Below the pieces are notes generated by a model. That model was not told the origin of the DNA. It saw only the letters and a list, made by a program, of their open reading frames with translations, and did not search any database. The position numbers were made by a program, and so were the translations under genes. A stretch of 64,000 bases of DNA from Pinus tabuliformis (taxonomy: Eukaryota > Streptophyta > Pinopsida > Pinales > Pinaceae): contig CM062815.1 of NCBI GenBank assembly GCA_031772625.1, positions 913,786,979 to 913,850,978 on the forward strand, in the 5' to 3' direction. Within the stretch, counting starts at the first letter, position 1. Each line of letters starts with the position of its first letter. This document shows, in pieces, positions 12,119 to 24,697 of this stretch.

Positions 12119-13440
12119 CTAGTCGATGCAGAGATCTCGTCCTTGGTGAATCCTCTCAATGGTGTACAACTGTAGATGTGATCTAGTTGGTAGGCCTAGT
12201 CTCTTCATGACCTTTCTGAAATGAGGTTCTTTTGTCTCCCGAAGTTGATAATGAACTGCAGCAGAGATCCCTTCACCCACATATGTGAGTGGAAGAGGCA
12301 TTCCCCCTCCTCAAGATCTTCAGGCTCAATCTTTTGTATCTTGGTGGTGGCCCCAGTGTCACTAAGATATGTGTTAATGATCTACTTCCCTTTCGCATTC
12401 CCCTTGTCACGTTCTGACTCAGAGTGAGAAAATGCATCTAATTCGGAAGCCTTCATCTCAACCACCAGTGACTGCTTGGCCTGACACTCACTTTTGTTGT
12501 ACGTGGAGCTCTTATGGAACTCACACCACTTTCCTATGTCCTTATTTGTCTTCGTGGTGTTGTTCTTTTCTTGCAGCTTTGACAGGTTATCCTGGGTCAC
12601 CTCACCTTGGCTTTGTCCTTTTCTCTGCGATTTGGGGGTACATTTCCCTTGTTTCAGATTCACAAATCCAACATCTCGCTTTTTCTATTTAAACTTTTAC
12701 TCAATCTTGACAGTGTATTAGTACGTCGTGCCGAGTAAGGAGATGTCCAGGATCTCCATCTCGTCCTAGATGTACCTATGTAAACAGCCACAATATTTGA
12801 GTACCAAATGTCACTTAGAATCCTTGATACCCAGCTTCGTGTGAAGGGTATGAAAAACATTGGTGAACTCTGACACATCTTGGTCCCTTCCCTTCCGCAA
12901 TGTGGTCCACTTTATGTATTTATCCTCATAGCTCCCAATAGGGTAGTACTGCTCCTTGATGAAATCTCAGAACGAATTCTGCATGGGTGTGACTGAAAAT
13001 AGTGATGGTGTACTTTCATCCTTCTTCTCACAGTAGGTTTCCCACCAGTCCTTGACGTGGGGGGTGGCTTTGAGAAGTGCAGAAGTAATCTTTTCCCATC
13101 TAAAAAAATCATGAACAGAAAAATATTCTTCTAGTAGGTTTAACCATTTATCTATGGTGTCTACATCTATCTTACCTTCAAATATGGAAATGTCAAAGTT
13201 AACTTGTACCTTGAAGGGTGTGGAACTTCCAAAGTGGCTGTTGGAAGTGGATGCATCCCTTTTGGGTAGACACTGAAGGATCTAGGCAAAGTTGTCTGTC
13301 ATTGCATTCATCTGTCGCTCGAGGTATTCTCTAAGAAAGATTTTGAAATCATCCCCTTCCCCCTCATCTTTATTCTCTTCTCCCATGGGATGTTGTTGGG
13401 GTTAGTGAGGTTGGCCTTGTGAAAGGTTGACCAATTTGAG
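12119..13440 (-). pseudogene. Gag region of element 2
   Basis: Minus-strand fragments in different frames resemble a Ty3 Gag: FIKEQYYPIG, then DVSEFTNVFHTLHTKLGIKD, and a putative Cys/His segment WCEFHKSSTYNKSEC near 12,500-12,560. A lysine- and glutamine-rich tract precedes the zinc segment. Multiple frameshifts and stops. The first ~100 bp after the primer site are the untranslated leader. Confidence 0.62.
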
Positions 13441-13501
13441 CCCTAACTCCTTATACCCCGACCTCGTTGGGGACATGTAAAGAAAAAACGAGAAAGAGCA
13501 G

Positions 13502-13516
13502 ACCGCTCTGATACCA
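13502..13516 (-). promoter_or_regulatory. Initiator-Met tRNA primer-binding site of element 2
   Basis: The minus strand reads TGGTATCAGAGCGGT, an excellent match to the standard plant primer-binding site complementary to initiator tRNA-Met. It lies one base inside the LTR end (TTGGATCA on the minus strand), which fixes the 5' LTR boundary at 13,518. Confidence 0.92.
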
Positions 13517-13517
13517 T

Positions 13518-14126
13518 TGATCCAAAGTTAAATAGGAATGCAACAAATTATATACATAACCATAAATACAGAGATGCAATAGAAATAACACTTCATTTCA
13601 TTAATATCAAATACTAAAATAAGCTTACAAATAGAAAGGAAATAAACTAGCTCAGGCGATGGTAACTTATCTTTGAGAAGACATGTGGCAGCTACATTCC
13701 TCTGAACTGTGTTTACAATGAGGCTTGAAGGCCTATTTATTATTGAGAAACAATGGAAAACCCTAAACATCCAAAAACCTAACCCTAGGAGATGAAGCGC
13801 CAAAACTATGGACCCCGTTTGGGTAAATTGGTACATCAACTTCTCGGGGTCGTAACTTTGGCATATGATCTTTGTTTGACACACACAATACCTCGTTAGA
13901 AAAATCTATTCGAGGACTACAAATGTTGCATGGAAAACTTCAACTAAATACCCATTTTCTAAAAAAGACATCGTTTATGGCCTCAAAACGGCTCCGGAAG
14001 TTCGAGACCCAAAAACTACCAAAAATGGTAAAATGTGCTACAATTAAGCAAAATGAAGCAATGAAAGAGACAGCGGTGGGGGTCCAAGTGGAATAGGCAG
14101 GTGGCCACCAACATCCACTTGGATCA
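13518..14126 (-). repeat. 5' LTR of element 2
   Basis: 609 bp, beginning TGATCCAA and ending TTGGATCA, a perfect 8-bp terminal inverted repeat. The inner boundary is set by the primer-binding site at 13,502-13,516. The adjoining 5 bp at 14,127-14,131 are AGAAT, the expected target duplication; its partner is outside the window. The small ORFs inside are not conserved. Confidence 0.85.
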
Positions 14127-16234
14127 AGAATCTCATTGCCATATTGAGGAGGTGCATATTCCAATGAAGATCACTCATGACAAGGAAAAATCAGTCTTGA
14201 AATCATCTATTCTATCCTACCTTGTTCATGGAAGAAGCAGTTTGTGATAGGCCTGTGGAAGGTTTGAGAAGAAATGTCTTCATGAGGATGGCACTGCTGA
14301 TCTCAACAATGTCTAAGGAGAGCACCACTTATCACTAGAACTATGTCATGCACTATGAAGAGGGGCTCTTCAAGGTCCAACGTAGTGGGAAAGTGTAAGG
14401 AACAATGTGATGACCCCTGTTGACTGGAACTGTTCCATGCGCTAGGCTCAAGGGAGGAGGAGCTAAAGATAATGCATTTTTACTTGAAAGTGAATGAGAG
14501 GAGGCCTCATTGTGCTCTAGGAATATGTTATGAATAAAAGAGGAAATATAAGAGAAGGCTTAATGTAGAGGGGATGTCTAGTGGACAGTAGTTGAAGTCT
14601 TTTTTATTAGAACTATGATATGCACTAGGAAGGAAGGGAAGGATTAAAGGATGGGGTGGTTTGACTTGATAGAGTCTCTTTGTCTACTAAAAGGTCACCG
14701 TGCATTGCGAGGGAGAGGCTTGAGCTAGTCTTCTATGCATTATGCAAGTCTAGTGGCTAAGGGATGAGTCATTATTGACTAGAACTATGCTATGCATGAA
14801 GAAGGAAGGGGAGCCCTGAGGCTAGCATGCTTTTCCTCAATATTGGCCCATTGTCTACTAGAAATAAAATTTTCACCTTTTTCTGGCATAATTTTCTTTA
14901 GCAAGTGATATCTATAAGAGGAGATACGTTGTTCATTGAGGTAGGGAGTAGAATGTTAGGTCACTTAGCATAGGAAGTACTCACTACATTGTGAAGGGAG
15001 GAGGGTGTTTGAATTGGATAGTTTTCTTTTGCAAGGGGATGACAAATTCCTTACTATCATGTAGGAGTTCTCTATGAACTTTGCATGGAAAAGGTGATCA
15101 AAAGTCAGTGCAGTGAATCAGTATGTGTAACAAGGGCTAAGTGACAATGCTTGGAAGATTCTCCAATTGAAATCAAAGGAGTTAACGTTAGGAGAGGCTC
15201 AGTGAAAAAATATAGGAATAAGATATATCATCCATGGGGCTTATGAATAGGAAATGGTCATCACATGGTGGAGGATTTATGCTTTCATAACTTTCACTGG
15301 GTAGGAGGACCAAGAAGGGACCCAAAATAGCTAAGTGTGAGATCAGTAGAGTAAGAGAGGAAAACACATCTGCACAAGACTCAAAAATGTATAAAACATA
15401 TGAATTCCATCAATACAAGTTAGGAGAATTCATAGGACTCATGAAAAATAATCACACCTTGAAAGTACAAGGAAGCGACACTTATTTCCAAGTGTGACAG
15501 TTGAAATGCCAAAATGTGACACTTAAAATACAAGTTGTGATAGAAGGGTCATGTGTGACCAAAAGTGCTCTAAGTTATAGTAATGTTTCTATGCATATTA
15601 TAATGATATATAGTATCATCTACTACAAAAATTTTCACTAGAAACAAATTTAGTGTTTTAAATAGGTGCGACACATACATGGGGAAAATGGCTAGAAGCA
15701 CCGCTTGCAGTAGTAAGAAAAATTAAAAATGACACTTGCAAAACCTAAAGAAATTGAATTGACAGATGCGAGAGTGAATAGAACATGAAAACACCACTTT
15801 CTAAAGTGAAATAAAGAAAAAGTGACATTTGGGAATGTGAAATCTAGACTTGTGAAGGAAAAGGTGCGCAAAAGCGACAGTTGGGAAAACTCACAAAAAT
15901 AGAAGTACAATTGCACAAAAGTGATGGAGACTATCAATAGAAATTTTGCACTCACTATCAAAATAGCTTAAGGATTGCAAAGCAATTGTCTTGATGTACT
16001 GTGTTATTCCTATTCAAGTTTTCATTAAGGGAGTGCGCTTATGAATTCATCAAGGACTAAGCATGTGTGAGCAAGTGACTTTGATAGTTAAAAGCTAGGA
16101 AGAAGAATTAAATACTTAGCACAACATCAATCGATGATGAAGTTACCATGAGACGACAGATCGTAAGATCCTCAGTAGGCTCAAAAATTCAACTGCAAGA
16201 AAAATTTTGGATGGTGTTGATCGTAGCGTCAGCA
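14127..16234 (-). repeat. Left (3') LTR of element 3, inner two-thirds
   Basis: Aligned by eye with 21,696-23,179 plus 28,495-29,080. The shared part runs up to the element 2 insertion point at 14,126, so this LTR was split by element 2 and its first ~1.2 kb lies off the window. It ends GCGTCAGCA where the right copy ends GCATTAACA. No coding capacity is evident. Confidence 0.78.
14330..14880. repeat. Degenerate 75-95-bp subrepeats in the element 3 LTR
   Basis: The motif CTAGAACTATGCTATGCACT, in variable form and followed by GGAAGGGA-like purines, recurs near 14,336, 14,423, 14,515, 14,606, 14,693, 14,777 and 14,852. The same series is present in the right LTR at about 21,900-22,440, so it is an ancestral property of the LTR. 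Confidence 0.65.
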
Positions 16235-17731
16235 CTTCGTGACACAATGGTAGAACTCCTACTTCTCCACTTCGGTTTCACCTTTAAGTTCAAGGTCTCA
16301 ATATTTTGGAAAGTATTGATTCATCATGTTGATTACCTAGGCTTCCCCATCTGAACTGGTTATGGATGTAGTCTCCTTTATTCCTTTCCTCGATTGAACA
16401 CATTCACAAAACTTTCCATATCACAATTGTTTCGATTTGGGAGAAGGGTAATATAATTACGATTTTAAGATGATGAGAGTATGGGTTTTCATATTTGGTA
16501 TTTCTCAACTACCAACGGGCCTAGATAGAACCAAAATGGAGTCACTTCAGGTACACAAGCATTGCTTCGCTACTAGTGAGCCTACATAGTATCTTGACAA
16601 TGTTACTTGCTTCACCTCTCTACATAGGAAGCCTTTCTCTTCTTTCACCTTTGATTTTTATTTATTTTAGTGTGCTTAGGCACTTATTTATTGATCAGGG
16701 AAGAGGAGGGATACCGATTTATTGAGAGAATAATATGTTTCCCCTTCATTAACAAGTATATATACCTCTGATATTGGTCTTATCACTATTTATTTTCCCC
16801 TTTCCATTCTCTACTTGATTGGATCATCGAGAAAACACTATTCAATTACCATACTGAATCAAGTAATGGGGATGCTAAAATAGATGTAGGTGTCATGGTT
16901 CTTCTAAAGGCTTTCCATCGGAATGGATTGTATTTTCCATTCATACATCATTGATTTTAAATATATGTAAACCCAAAATAGAGAAGAGGATAATAGATAA
17001 TCCAAGCATTGTTTTTCGTCACAATCGCCCTTTTCAGGTTTCGTCGCATTTCCTTTTGAGCCAAAAGAGAGCAGTTTTCATGCAAAGTCTTATTAAATAA
17101 AACATGAAAGAAAATACATAACAAAATAAGTAAACAATGCCAAAACACAAAGAAAATGGAGAACTAAACTAAAAGAAACATGCATAACATAAAATAAGAA
17201 AACAAAACACTTGCAGAGACTGGATGGAGAGCAAGTGTACTATGAGTGGAAAGGGAAGCTAAAAGTCAACTAGACCTACTCCTAACCTAATTGGCTAGAA
17301 TGTGAGGGCTAAGTGTAATGAAATTTCCAATGTAACCACTTTAACTACTCCTGATCTGTAAAAAAAAAAGATGCGAACAATTAAAAGCAATTAAAAACAT
17401 TATGCAACAAAAAAGATAAAAACTTGAAACACTTGCATAATGAACTAAAGGCCTTTCTTGTTAACAAAAATATGTTCCATACCAACTAGTTTGAGCTAGT
17501 CTATATATTTACCTTATTGATTGAAAGGTCAATAATACAAACCTTGAAGTCTTCTTGCGAATGTACATTCGTTTATGTATTCAGTTTTTGCAACCATTAA
17601 GAAAGATCAAAACTTATCATTGGCATAGGAGCTTGCCAAGTAGGATTTATCTAACCAATCAACGATTGGATATTGATATTCACAACAACTAATTTTAAAA
17701 TTGTAAGTCTCATGACAAGATAAAGTTACAA
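16235..17731. other. Non-coding interior of element 3
   Basis: AT-rich sequence between the left LTR and the first ORF remnants. I see no conserved protein segment. A clear polypurine tract beside 16,234 is lacking. Confidence 0.45.
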
Positions 17732-19626
17732 TTACCACATTCGAATCATGAGAGACTCTTTGGTATTATGATCAGATTGATCGATTAACATATAAGGTTT
17801 TGAAGTGTGTATTGGTTCCCTTTGTATCCAATTACATGCAAAATAAACAATCTGAAAACTTGGGGCATTAAAAACAATTGTTGACATTGTAAATCCAAGA
17901 AACCAATCAGGATACTGATTTGACAAAATATTGGAAACATGTGTCAAATCAAACCCAGTATTTGTATCAACACGAGGGTTTTGTTCCGCTAAATGATTCA
18001 AGCATTTACTATCACTTAAGGAGAAAAATAGTTCCAGGAAGATGATTAACTTCATGATATACACAAAAGGGATAAGGATATAATCGATCTAAAAAAAATA
18101 GCAGAGATAAATCCTCCAACCCAAAATGACCTTTATGTTGATAATTAAAATGGCAGGATTTAACGTTGTAAGGATCTGCTAAAAATGTGCTCTCCAACCC
18201 TTGGTCTAATGTAAGGGACTCACATGAAAAGGGGCTAGCAAAACAAGACTCCTTATTCTGATTAGAAATTTTTTCTTGATGATGAGGAAGATCAACTTGG
18301 AAACACTAAAAATCCCTTAAGAATGATCTCACAACCAATGGGTTAATGTTAAGGAAATAAGTATGCATGAAAATATGGATCCAGCTTAGTTTGAAGGTCT
18401 CAACAAGATTGTGAGAACTTGACATAACCATCATCAAGAGTTGTATTTCCTTGATTTCTTGATAGTTCTCTGAATTTTCTAACAATGGATCATCGAATTT
18501 GGGTGGCTTAGAAAAATAAACAGGTATATATGCACCACTATCATTATATGTGTCAATAAAAATAGTGATAATGCCATTGGTTTGGTCAGATTTAAGATTA
18601 AAGATATCAAATTCTTTATGGATAGAAAATTTAGATGCATTGATTCGAAAACTCCCTTGATTAGATAGAGTTGGAACATCTTCCTGACTTATGAAATATT
18701 TACAGTTGAACAAATCATGAATAATGGATTCAAACTTTTCATCCTCTAATTCTAGGATCACACCATTATGTACCTAATTGAAACCATGGTCAACTGAAAA
18801 AATATCTAAAGGATTTAGAGGAACTACTGGTATGACAAATTTATCAAACATATATGGGTACAATGAATAGTGTGCTAGAGGTGAGGAAGGATGAAAAGAC
18901 TCGGGAGGAGGAACACCATTTGTAACTAAATCAGATTGAACTTTTAAGAACAAAGGATCAATATTTTATCATTAGTATGATGGTCAAAGACATGTATACC
19001 AATGTGATATTCATACTGAACTTGCTTTTCTCCAACATGATATACCAAAGGTTCAAAATATTGACAACTTACCTCTTCATACTTGATATTTGAAGATGTA
19101 TGTATTAGAGGAATTCCAGGATCATTCTGAATTGAAAGAGTATCCCAACCCATAAATGGATATTATACACTATGGGAAGCAGGTTTTGAATCGATACCTT
19201 GCAAGTCCAAGTCCTCAGAAAAAAGGAAATATATCACCTAATTTGATTTGGAACTCATCACCACATGTATTAGTGGAAACATGGATGTCAAGGTGATAGT
19301 TTTCCAAAGTCACAACTTGAATGGAGGGCTTAGAATCATTTGGCAAGTTATCAAGGTTAGAACATTGGTCATCAACCAGAAAGGAAAGATTATCATCTTG
19401 AAAGAGGGAAGAAAGATAAGACCTATCTCCAACACTTTTCTTCTCTACATCTGAATAGAACTACCTTTTTCTTTCTTACGATTTGAAACAATAGATTAGA
19501 ATCCAAAGAGTTTGAACTAGTTGGATCAAGCGAATCATGAAACATAGATGGTATACGTTTTAGGGTATCCCTGGAGGAAACCATGTTTTCAATTAGATCA
19601 GATTCAAGATTAGGATTATTATTCAT
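17732..19626 (-). pseudogene. Unrecognised ORF remnants of element 3
   Basis: Three minus-strand open stretches (19,626-19,423; 18,761-18,306; 18,064-17,732), separated by stops, run downstream of Gag. The middle one, 151 codons, is acidic and rich in Ile/Ser/Phe. The last contains a YPDWFLGFTMSTIVFN stretch. I do not recognise RT, integrase or protease motifs. They may be a degraded element-specific second ORF or the remains of a pol replaced by other sequence. No function is assigned. Confidence 0.4.
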
Positions 19627-19876
19627 TTATATGATCTTAAAAACCCAAGGGAGAAACTTTCAATCTAGGATCCATGCAATTATTGAACCATTCCAATTTC
19701 TCCTCAATAAGACCTAGATCATGGGAAGTGGATGGAGGTTGAATGGATGGATCAACAATTTGATTTTTAGATTTTCCATCTTCGACATCATCACCAGGTT
19801 GCACCCAAATTGGTACTAGGAAAGGAGGAGGAAAAGGAATAAAAGGAATAGGTTCCTCCTCTACAATTAATGTTAT

Positions 19877-20452
19877 CTAATGGTTTTTAAAAGTCAGGCA
19901 AGAAAAATCATCTTGGGGTTCAAATTCAAAATATTTCAAGGTGAGTAAAATCAAAATTTGAAATTTTTTCTTAATGAAATTCGAATCAATCACTCCCTCA
20001 AGAAATTCATAGAAAATGTGAAGAAAATGATTAAGAAAATACTCTGGAAATTCACCGGGTTTCATTCTAAGCAGATCAATCCTTTTACATACATCTTGAT
20101 AGTCATACATGTCAAAGGCTTGATGAAGCTCCAAAAAGATTTGTTCAAGTGAATGAATGGAAGTAGCTAATAAAGGATGACACTATTTCTTAACCCAACC
20201 TTCAAGAGTGAGGGTGAATAATTTACTAGCAACATGGTCACAATTAATTTCATAATATTCAAAAAAATTGAGAAACAAATATATGTGCTCATCTATGAAT
20301 GTTTCACCCTCGCCATCAAACTTCAATTGAGACAAGTCATCAACTAATTCCATGGGAACTTTGAAATTGGATATATAAGACAAAAATCCCAAGATTATGA
20401 TTTGAGAAAGAGCCATTTGAGATAAGAGATTCAAAATAGACTCAATGGGCAC
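19877..20452 (-). pseudogene. Gag-like protein of element 3
   Basis: Starts about 35 bp inside the right (5') LTR. It reads LKFDGEGETFIDEHIYLFLN, then HVASKLFTLTLEGWVKK, a stop near 20,180, and then ELHQAFDMYDYQDVCKRIDL followed by PGEFPEYFLNHFLHIF. The layout (an FxGE start, a tryptophan-containing middle, then a helical segment with FxxRF-like residues) matches plant Ty3 Gag domains, including that of element 1. It is broken by at least one stop. Confidence 0.6.
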
Positions 20453-20465
20453 AACTTGTCATTTG

Positions 20466-20486
20466 GCCCTCCTTCTAGAGCTATAA
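20466..20486 (-). promoter_or_regulatory. Putative primer-binding region of element 3
   Basis: The minus strand just inside the right LTR reads TTATAGCTCTAGAAGGAGGG followed by CC. The distal part (AGAAGGAGGGC) is shared with element 1 at the same position, but the leading TGG is not preserved. Confidence 0.4.
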
Positions 20487-23179
20487 TGTTGACATGTTGA
20501 ATACCGTCAACATATAGGGGGTATTCCCGATGTGAAGTCCCAATTGGACCTCACATTGTTTGGAGTAGGAGCCCCATCAAGAGCATAAACCCAACCAAGA
20601 TAACTCTAAGGTTTTCCTTGGCTACAAGGTAACATAAGATATTACACACATTTCCTTTGAAATCAGCAGTAAGTTGACACTATGAAACACAAATTGCAAC
20701 ATGTAAAAGGATACTTTCATGAGCGGAGAGTAAAGAGTGAGTCTATGGAAGGAAATTAATCACACTAACCTAAGAAATTCACATGAGAGAAAGGAAATAT
20801 TTGTTAGTTATCTTGCAAAATAGTTCACATAAACACAACAATCATTAAAGTAACCACAAGACACATTCAACAAGATGAGTACCAAAGCCAATAAAGTAGT
20901 TTAATTTATTTAGTACATATGAACATAACACATATTGTAAACATCTAAATAATACTCTTACAACATTCACAATACATGCATGAAAATTTGTTGTCACAAT
21001 GAGCTTCTGATAATTAAGTGAAAGATCCAATTACACAGTTACAATGGTGAGCCACTAGCTCCAATAGTGGAACATTAAGTCACTTCTTCCTTCTCCAAGG
21101 AATGATCTTCTCTCCTATGTCAAGCTAAAGAAGCCAAAGGTAACTCTCCAAATCCTAAGCCTCTAAAATCCCTTTTCTTCAGTTATGAGTTTATTTTATA
21201 ATGAGAGGAATGGCCTTTCATCTCCCCTTATGACTCTTGAGTTGCCCCCATGACTGTTGGACTCCTAAATGACTTTTCAACTTCTATAAGACTCTTTTTT
21301 ACACATGTGACTTTTCATATTCCACAGGTGACTCTATGAATTCCACACATTATATTTTGTCATTTTCCTTGGATAATACATCATTACATCCATAAATGAT
21401 GTGGCAAGACACATTGACACATGTGACATTGTGATGAAACTTGCATAGGGAATGAGTTGGCATTGATGACATGGGACTTCATGATGATGTGGAAATTCTA
21501 AGCTACTCTCTTACTACTTTCTCTTCAACTTCAGTCTCGAAAGAGTCTTTGATTATCATTGGTACCTTCTTAGTCATCATGAAATGTCATCAATCTGTCT
21601 TAGTTTAGGATCGGATTCATGTCTTCATGAGGGTTCTTATTTGTGCTTCTTCCTTGCAAGTGTTTATTTGCTCCTTCTTCTTGGTGTATTACTTGAGCAC
21701 CCATTTTCCATGTTGAGGAGGTACATATGCCAATGAAGATCACTCATGACAAGGAAAAATCAGTCTTGAAATCATATATTCTATCCTACCTTGCTCATGG
21801 GAAAAGCAACTTGTGATAGGCCTGTGGAAGGGTTGAGAAGGGATTAATGAGGATGGAATAGTTGAGCTCAAAAGTGGTTGAGGAGAGTAACACTTCTCAC
21901 TAGAACTACACCATGCACTATGAGGAGGGACCCTCCAAGGTCTAGTGTAGTGGGAAAGTGCAAGGAACAATGTGATGATCCTTGTTGACTGGTACTAAGC
22001 CATGAGCTAGGATCAAGGGAGGAGGAGATAGTGAAAGAAAAAATTTACTTGAGAATGACTGAGAGAAGGCTTCATTGTTCTCTAGGACTGTGCTATGTGT
22101 AGAAGAGGAAATATAAGACAAGCCTCAGTGCAAATGGGAAGTTTAGTGGATAAGAGTTGAAGGCTTGTTTACTAGAACTGCGTTATGCACTGGGAGGGAA
22201 GGGGAGGATTAAAGGATAGTGTATTTTCACTTGAAATAGGCTCAATGTCTACTAAAAATACACCATGCACATGGAGGGAGAGCTCTAAGCTAGTCTTATG
22301 TGCACTGGGAAAGTTTAGTGGCTAAGGGATGAGTCATTGTTTATTAGAAATGTGTTATGTGATGAGAAGGAATGGGAGGCTATACGCTAGCCTAATTTTC
22401 CTCAAAAGTGGAACATTATTTACTGGAAATGCACTATGCACCCTATTCTATCATAGTTTGCTTCAACAGGGTTTGTGTGTAAGAGGATATTGCACAGTTC
22501 ACTGAGGTAGGGAGAAGAAGGTTAGGCCACTTATCCTAGGAAGTACTCATTGCATTGTGAAGGGTTTGGAAAATTTCCATGTTTTCATATAGGGGTGCTC
22601 TATGTGTTATTCATGGCAGGGGTGATCAAAACATAGTAGAATGAGTTAGTGCATGCAACAAGGGTTAGGTGACCATGCTTGGAAGGTTCTCAACTTGCAA
22701 TTAAAGGAGTTGACCTTAAGAGAGGCTTAGTGCACAAATATGGGAGGAACATATATCATCAATTGGGCTCATGAATATGCAATGTTCATCACCTGGTGAA
22801 GGATTGATGCTTTAATATCTTGCACTAGGTAGGAGGACCAAGAAGGGATCCAAAATGGCTAAGTGTGGGACAAGTAGAGTAAGAGATGAAAAAGAATCCG
22901 AACAAGACTAAAACATGGATCACACACATGAATGCCATAAATACAAGCCAACAGAATAAACATGACTCATGAACAATAATCACACCTTGAAACAATAGTG
23001 AAGCGAGACTTAATTCTAAGTGCGATAGTTGAAATTCCACAATGTGACACTCATAATACAAGTTGTGACAGAAGGGTCAAATATGACCAGAAAGTTCTCT
23101 AAGTTGTATGAATGTGTTTAGCACATATTTTAATGATATATAGTATAATCTAATATAGAAGAGTGCACTATATCTTACT
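20487..23179 (-). repeat. Right (5') LTR of element 3, first part
   Basis: Begins TGTTGACATG beside the primer-binding region. From 21,696 it aligns with the left LTR from 14,127. It is interrupted at 23,179 by the copia element, whose target duplication TTACT is 23,175-23,179, and resumes at 28,495. Confidence 0.75.
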
Positions 23180-23792
23180 TGTTAGAAAAATATTATATAT
23201 GACAGAGAAATGCAAGACATATAATATGTGGAAAAACACAAACACATAAAACCAGAGAGACATAGATATACGTGGTTCATCCAGTTTGGGCTACGTCCAC
23301 CCTGAATAGCTAGTCCTTCCTTTCTAATATCCAGGAAAATGAAGAGACACAACCTACAACAGATCCGATGTAATATCCTATTTTTTCTCTCTCAGTCTCA
23401 CCTCTCTGTTTCTCGCTCTGAGAATACACATATATTACATAGCCTCAGTACAATACCGTCATACAAAGATAGGGGTTGCCTTCTAGGGCAAAAAACCCTA
23501 AACTAAACATAAATTCTACCGTCATATCATTCGCCTAATGAACAACCTAGATTGAATACAAATTACTATACTTTTACAAGGCAATTTTACATCTTTTTTT
23601 TTAGCTTCGGGGTCGCTGCCTCGAAACCCCCGCCGGGGGACCATTGGCCCCTGACACCCTAGCCAGGGGGCCTGACCCCCCCTCCCCCCCCGCACCCCCC
23701 CACATGGAGGGGTGTACAATATTCTTGGGGTATACATCTGGTTGAAACAAAGGCCTCTAAATTAGGATGATAATCATGCTCCATACCCAACA
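23180..23792 (-). repeat. 3' LTR of the copia element
   Basis: TGTTAG at the start, CCCAACA at the end. It contains a G/C-rich block (about 23,610-23,715) with runs of C and G able to fold, for example GGCCCCTG paired with CAGGGGGCC. The partner LTR carries a similar but diverged block at 28,290-28,400. Confidence 0.92.
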
Positions 23793-23804
23793 AACTCCCA
23801 CTTG
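23793..23804 (-). promoter_or_regulatory. Polypurine tract of the copia element
   Basis: The minus strand reads AAGTGGGAGTT directly before the 3' LTR, the usual place and composition of the copia plus-strand primer. Confidence 0.8.
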
Positions 23805-23888
23805 GAGAATGATTGTAGCAACTCCACCACTGCTTCATTTGCTGGACAATGACTCCTCTTTAGACCTGATTGTTTCTCATCTTCATCA

Positions 23889-24668
23889 TCATCCTTGACG
23901 ACTAATTGAAACTGCGCATATTCTCAGTTTCTCCCTGGTTACAACTTTTCTTAGCATATCTGTAGGATTCTGGCTAGTGTGTATCTTTTCCAGCTTCAAC
24001 TCTCCATCTTCCAACATTGATCGTATGAAATGGTACTTGAGTTGTATGTGTTTATTCTTGGAATGAAATGTTGAGTTCTTTGCAAGATGAATGGCACTTT
24101 GGCTATCATTGTATAACATGCCCATATCATGCTTCTTACCCAATTCATCCATAAACCTTTGTAACCAAATCATTTCCTTACTAGCCTCTGTAGCAGCAAC
24201 ATACTCTGCTTCTGTTGTTGAAAGTGCAACAACACTTTGGATTTTTGAAACCCAACTGATAGCTGTTCCACCTACAGTAAATACATATCCTGTAGTGCTC
24301 CTCCTATTATCTTTGTCACCTACGATATCTGCATCAAGAAATCCCTGTAGAGAAATGTTTGAACCACCAAAGCATAATGCCTGATTTTTGGTACCTCTCA
24401 AATATCTGAGAATCCATTTCACTACCATCCAATGTTATTTTCTTGGATTGTTCATGTACCTACTTACAACTCCCACTACATGTGCAATATCAGGCCTTAT
24501 GCAAACCATTGCATACATTAAGCTTCCATCTGCTGATGCATATGGAACTTTAGACGTATAATCCATGTCTTCTTGGGTCTTTGGGAACATCTCCTTACTA
24601 AGTTTGAAATGGCTAGAAAAATGTGTACTAACTAGTTTTGCATTGTGCATATTAAATCTTTTCAACAC
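23889..24668 (-). pseudogene. Copia RNase H and end of reverse transcriptase
   Basis: The RT end (24,668-24,435) includes YASADGSLMYAMVCIRPDIA and GVVSRYMNNP. After one stop, RNase H (24,428-23,889) has KWILRYLRGTKN, GFLDADIVGDKDNRRSTTGY, VALSTTEAEYVAATEA and LYNDSQSAIHLAKN. These are the standard copia RNase H motifs with catalytic acidic residues. The domain is nearly intact; the single stop near 24,430 separates it from RT. Confidence 0.92.
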
Positions 24669-24697
24669 CTTTTGTATGTACTCATTCTAAGACAATG

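Larger units (their letters stand above)
9762..14126 (-). mobile_element. Element 2: Ty3/gypsy retrotransposon, degraded, interrupted by element 1
   Basis: On the minus strand from the right: a 609-bp 5' LTR, an initiator-Met primer-binding site, Gag, reverse transcriptase, RNase H and integrase. Integrase continues at 1-164 beyond the inserted element 1. Its 3' LTR lies outside the window. Many stops and frameshifts show it is inactive. It interrupts the left LTR of element 3: the sequence resuming at 14,127 aligns with 21,696 onward in the right LTR of element 3. Confidence 0.87.

Noticed and set aside
16235..21710. Reading 14,142-16,234 and 21,711-29,080 as complete 2.1-kb LTRs
   Set aside because: No target duplication matched, and homology extends left to the element 2 boundary. 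A primer-like region at 20,466-20,486 puts the LTR start at 20,487, so the LTR is longer.
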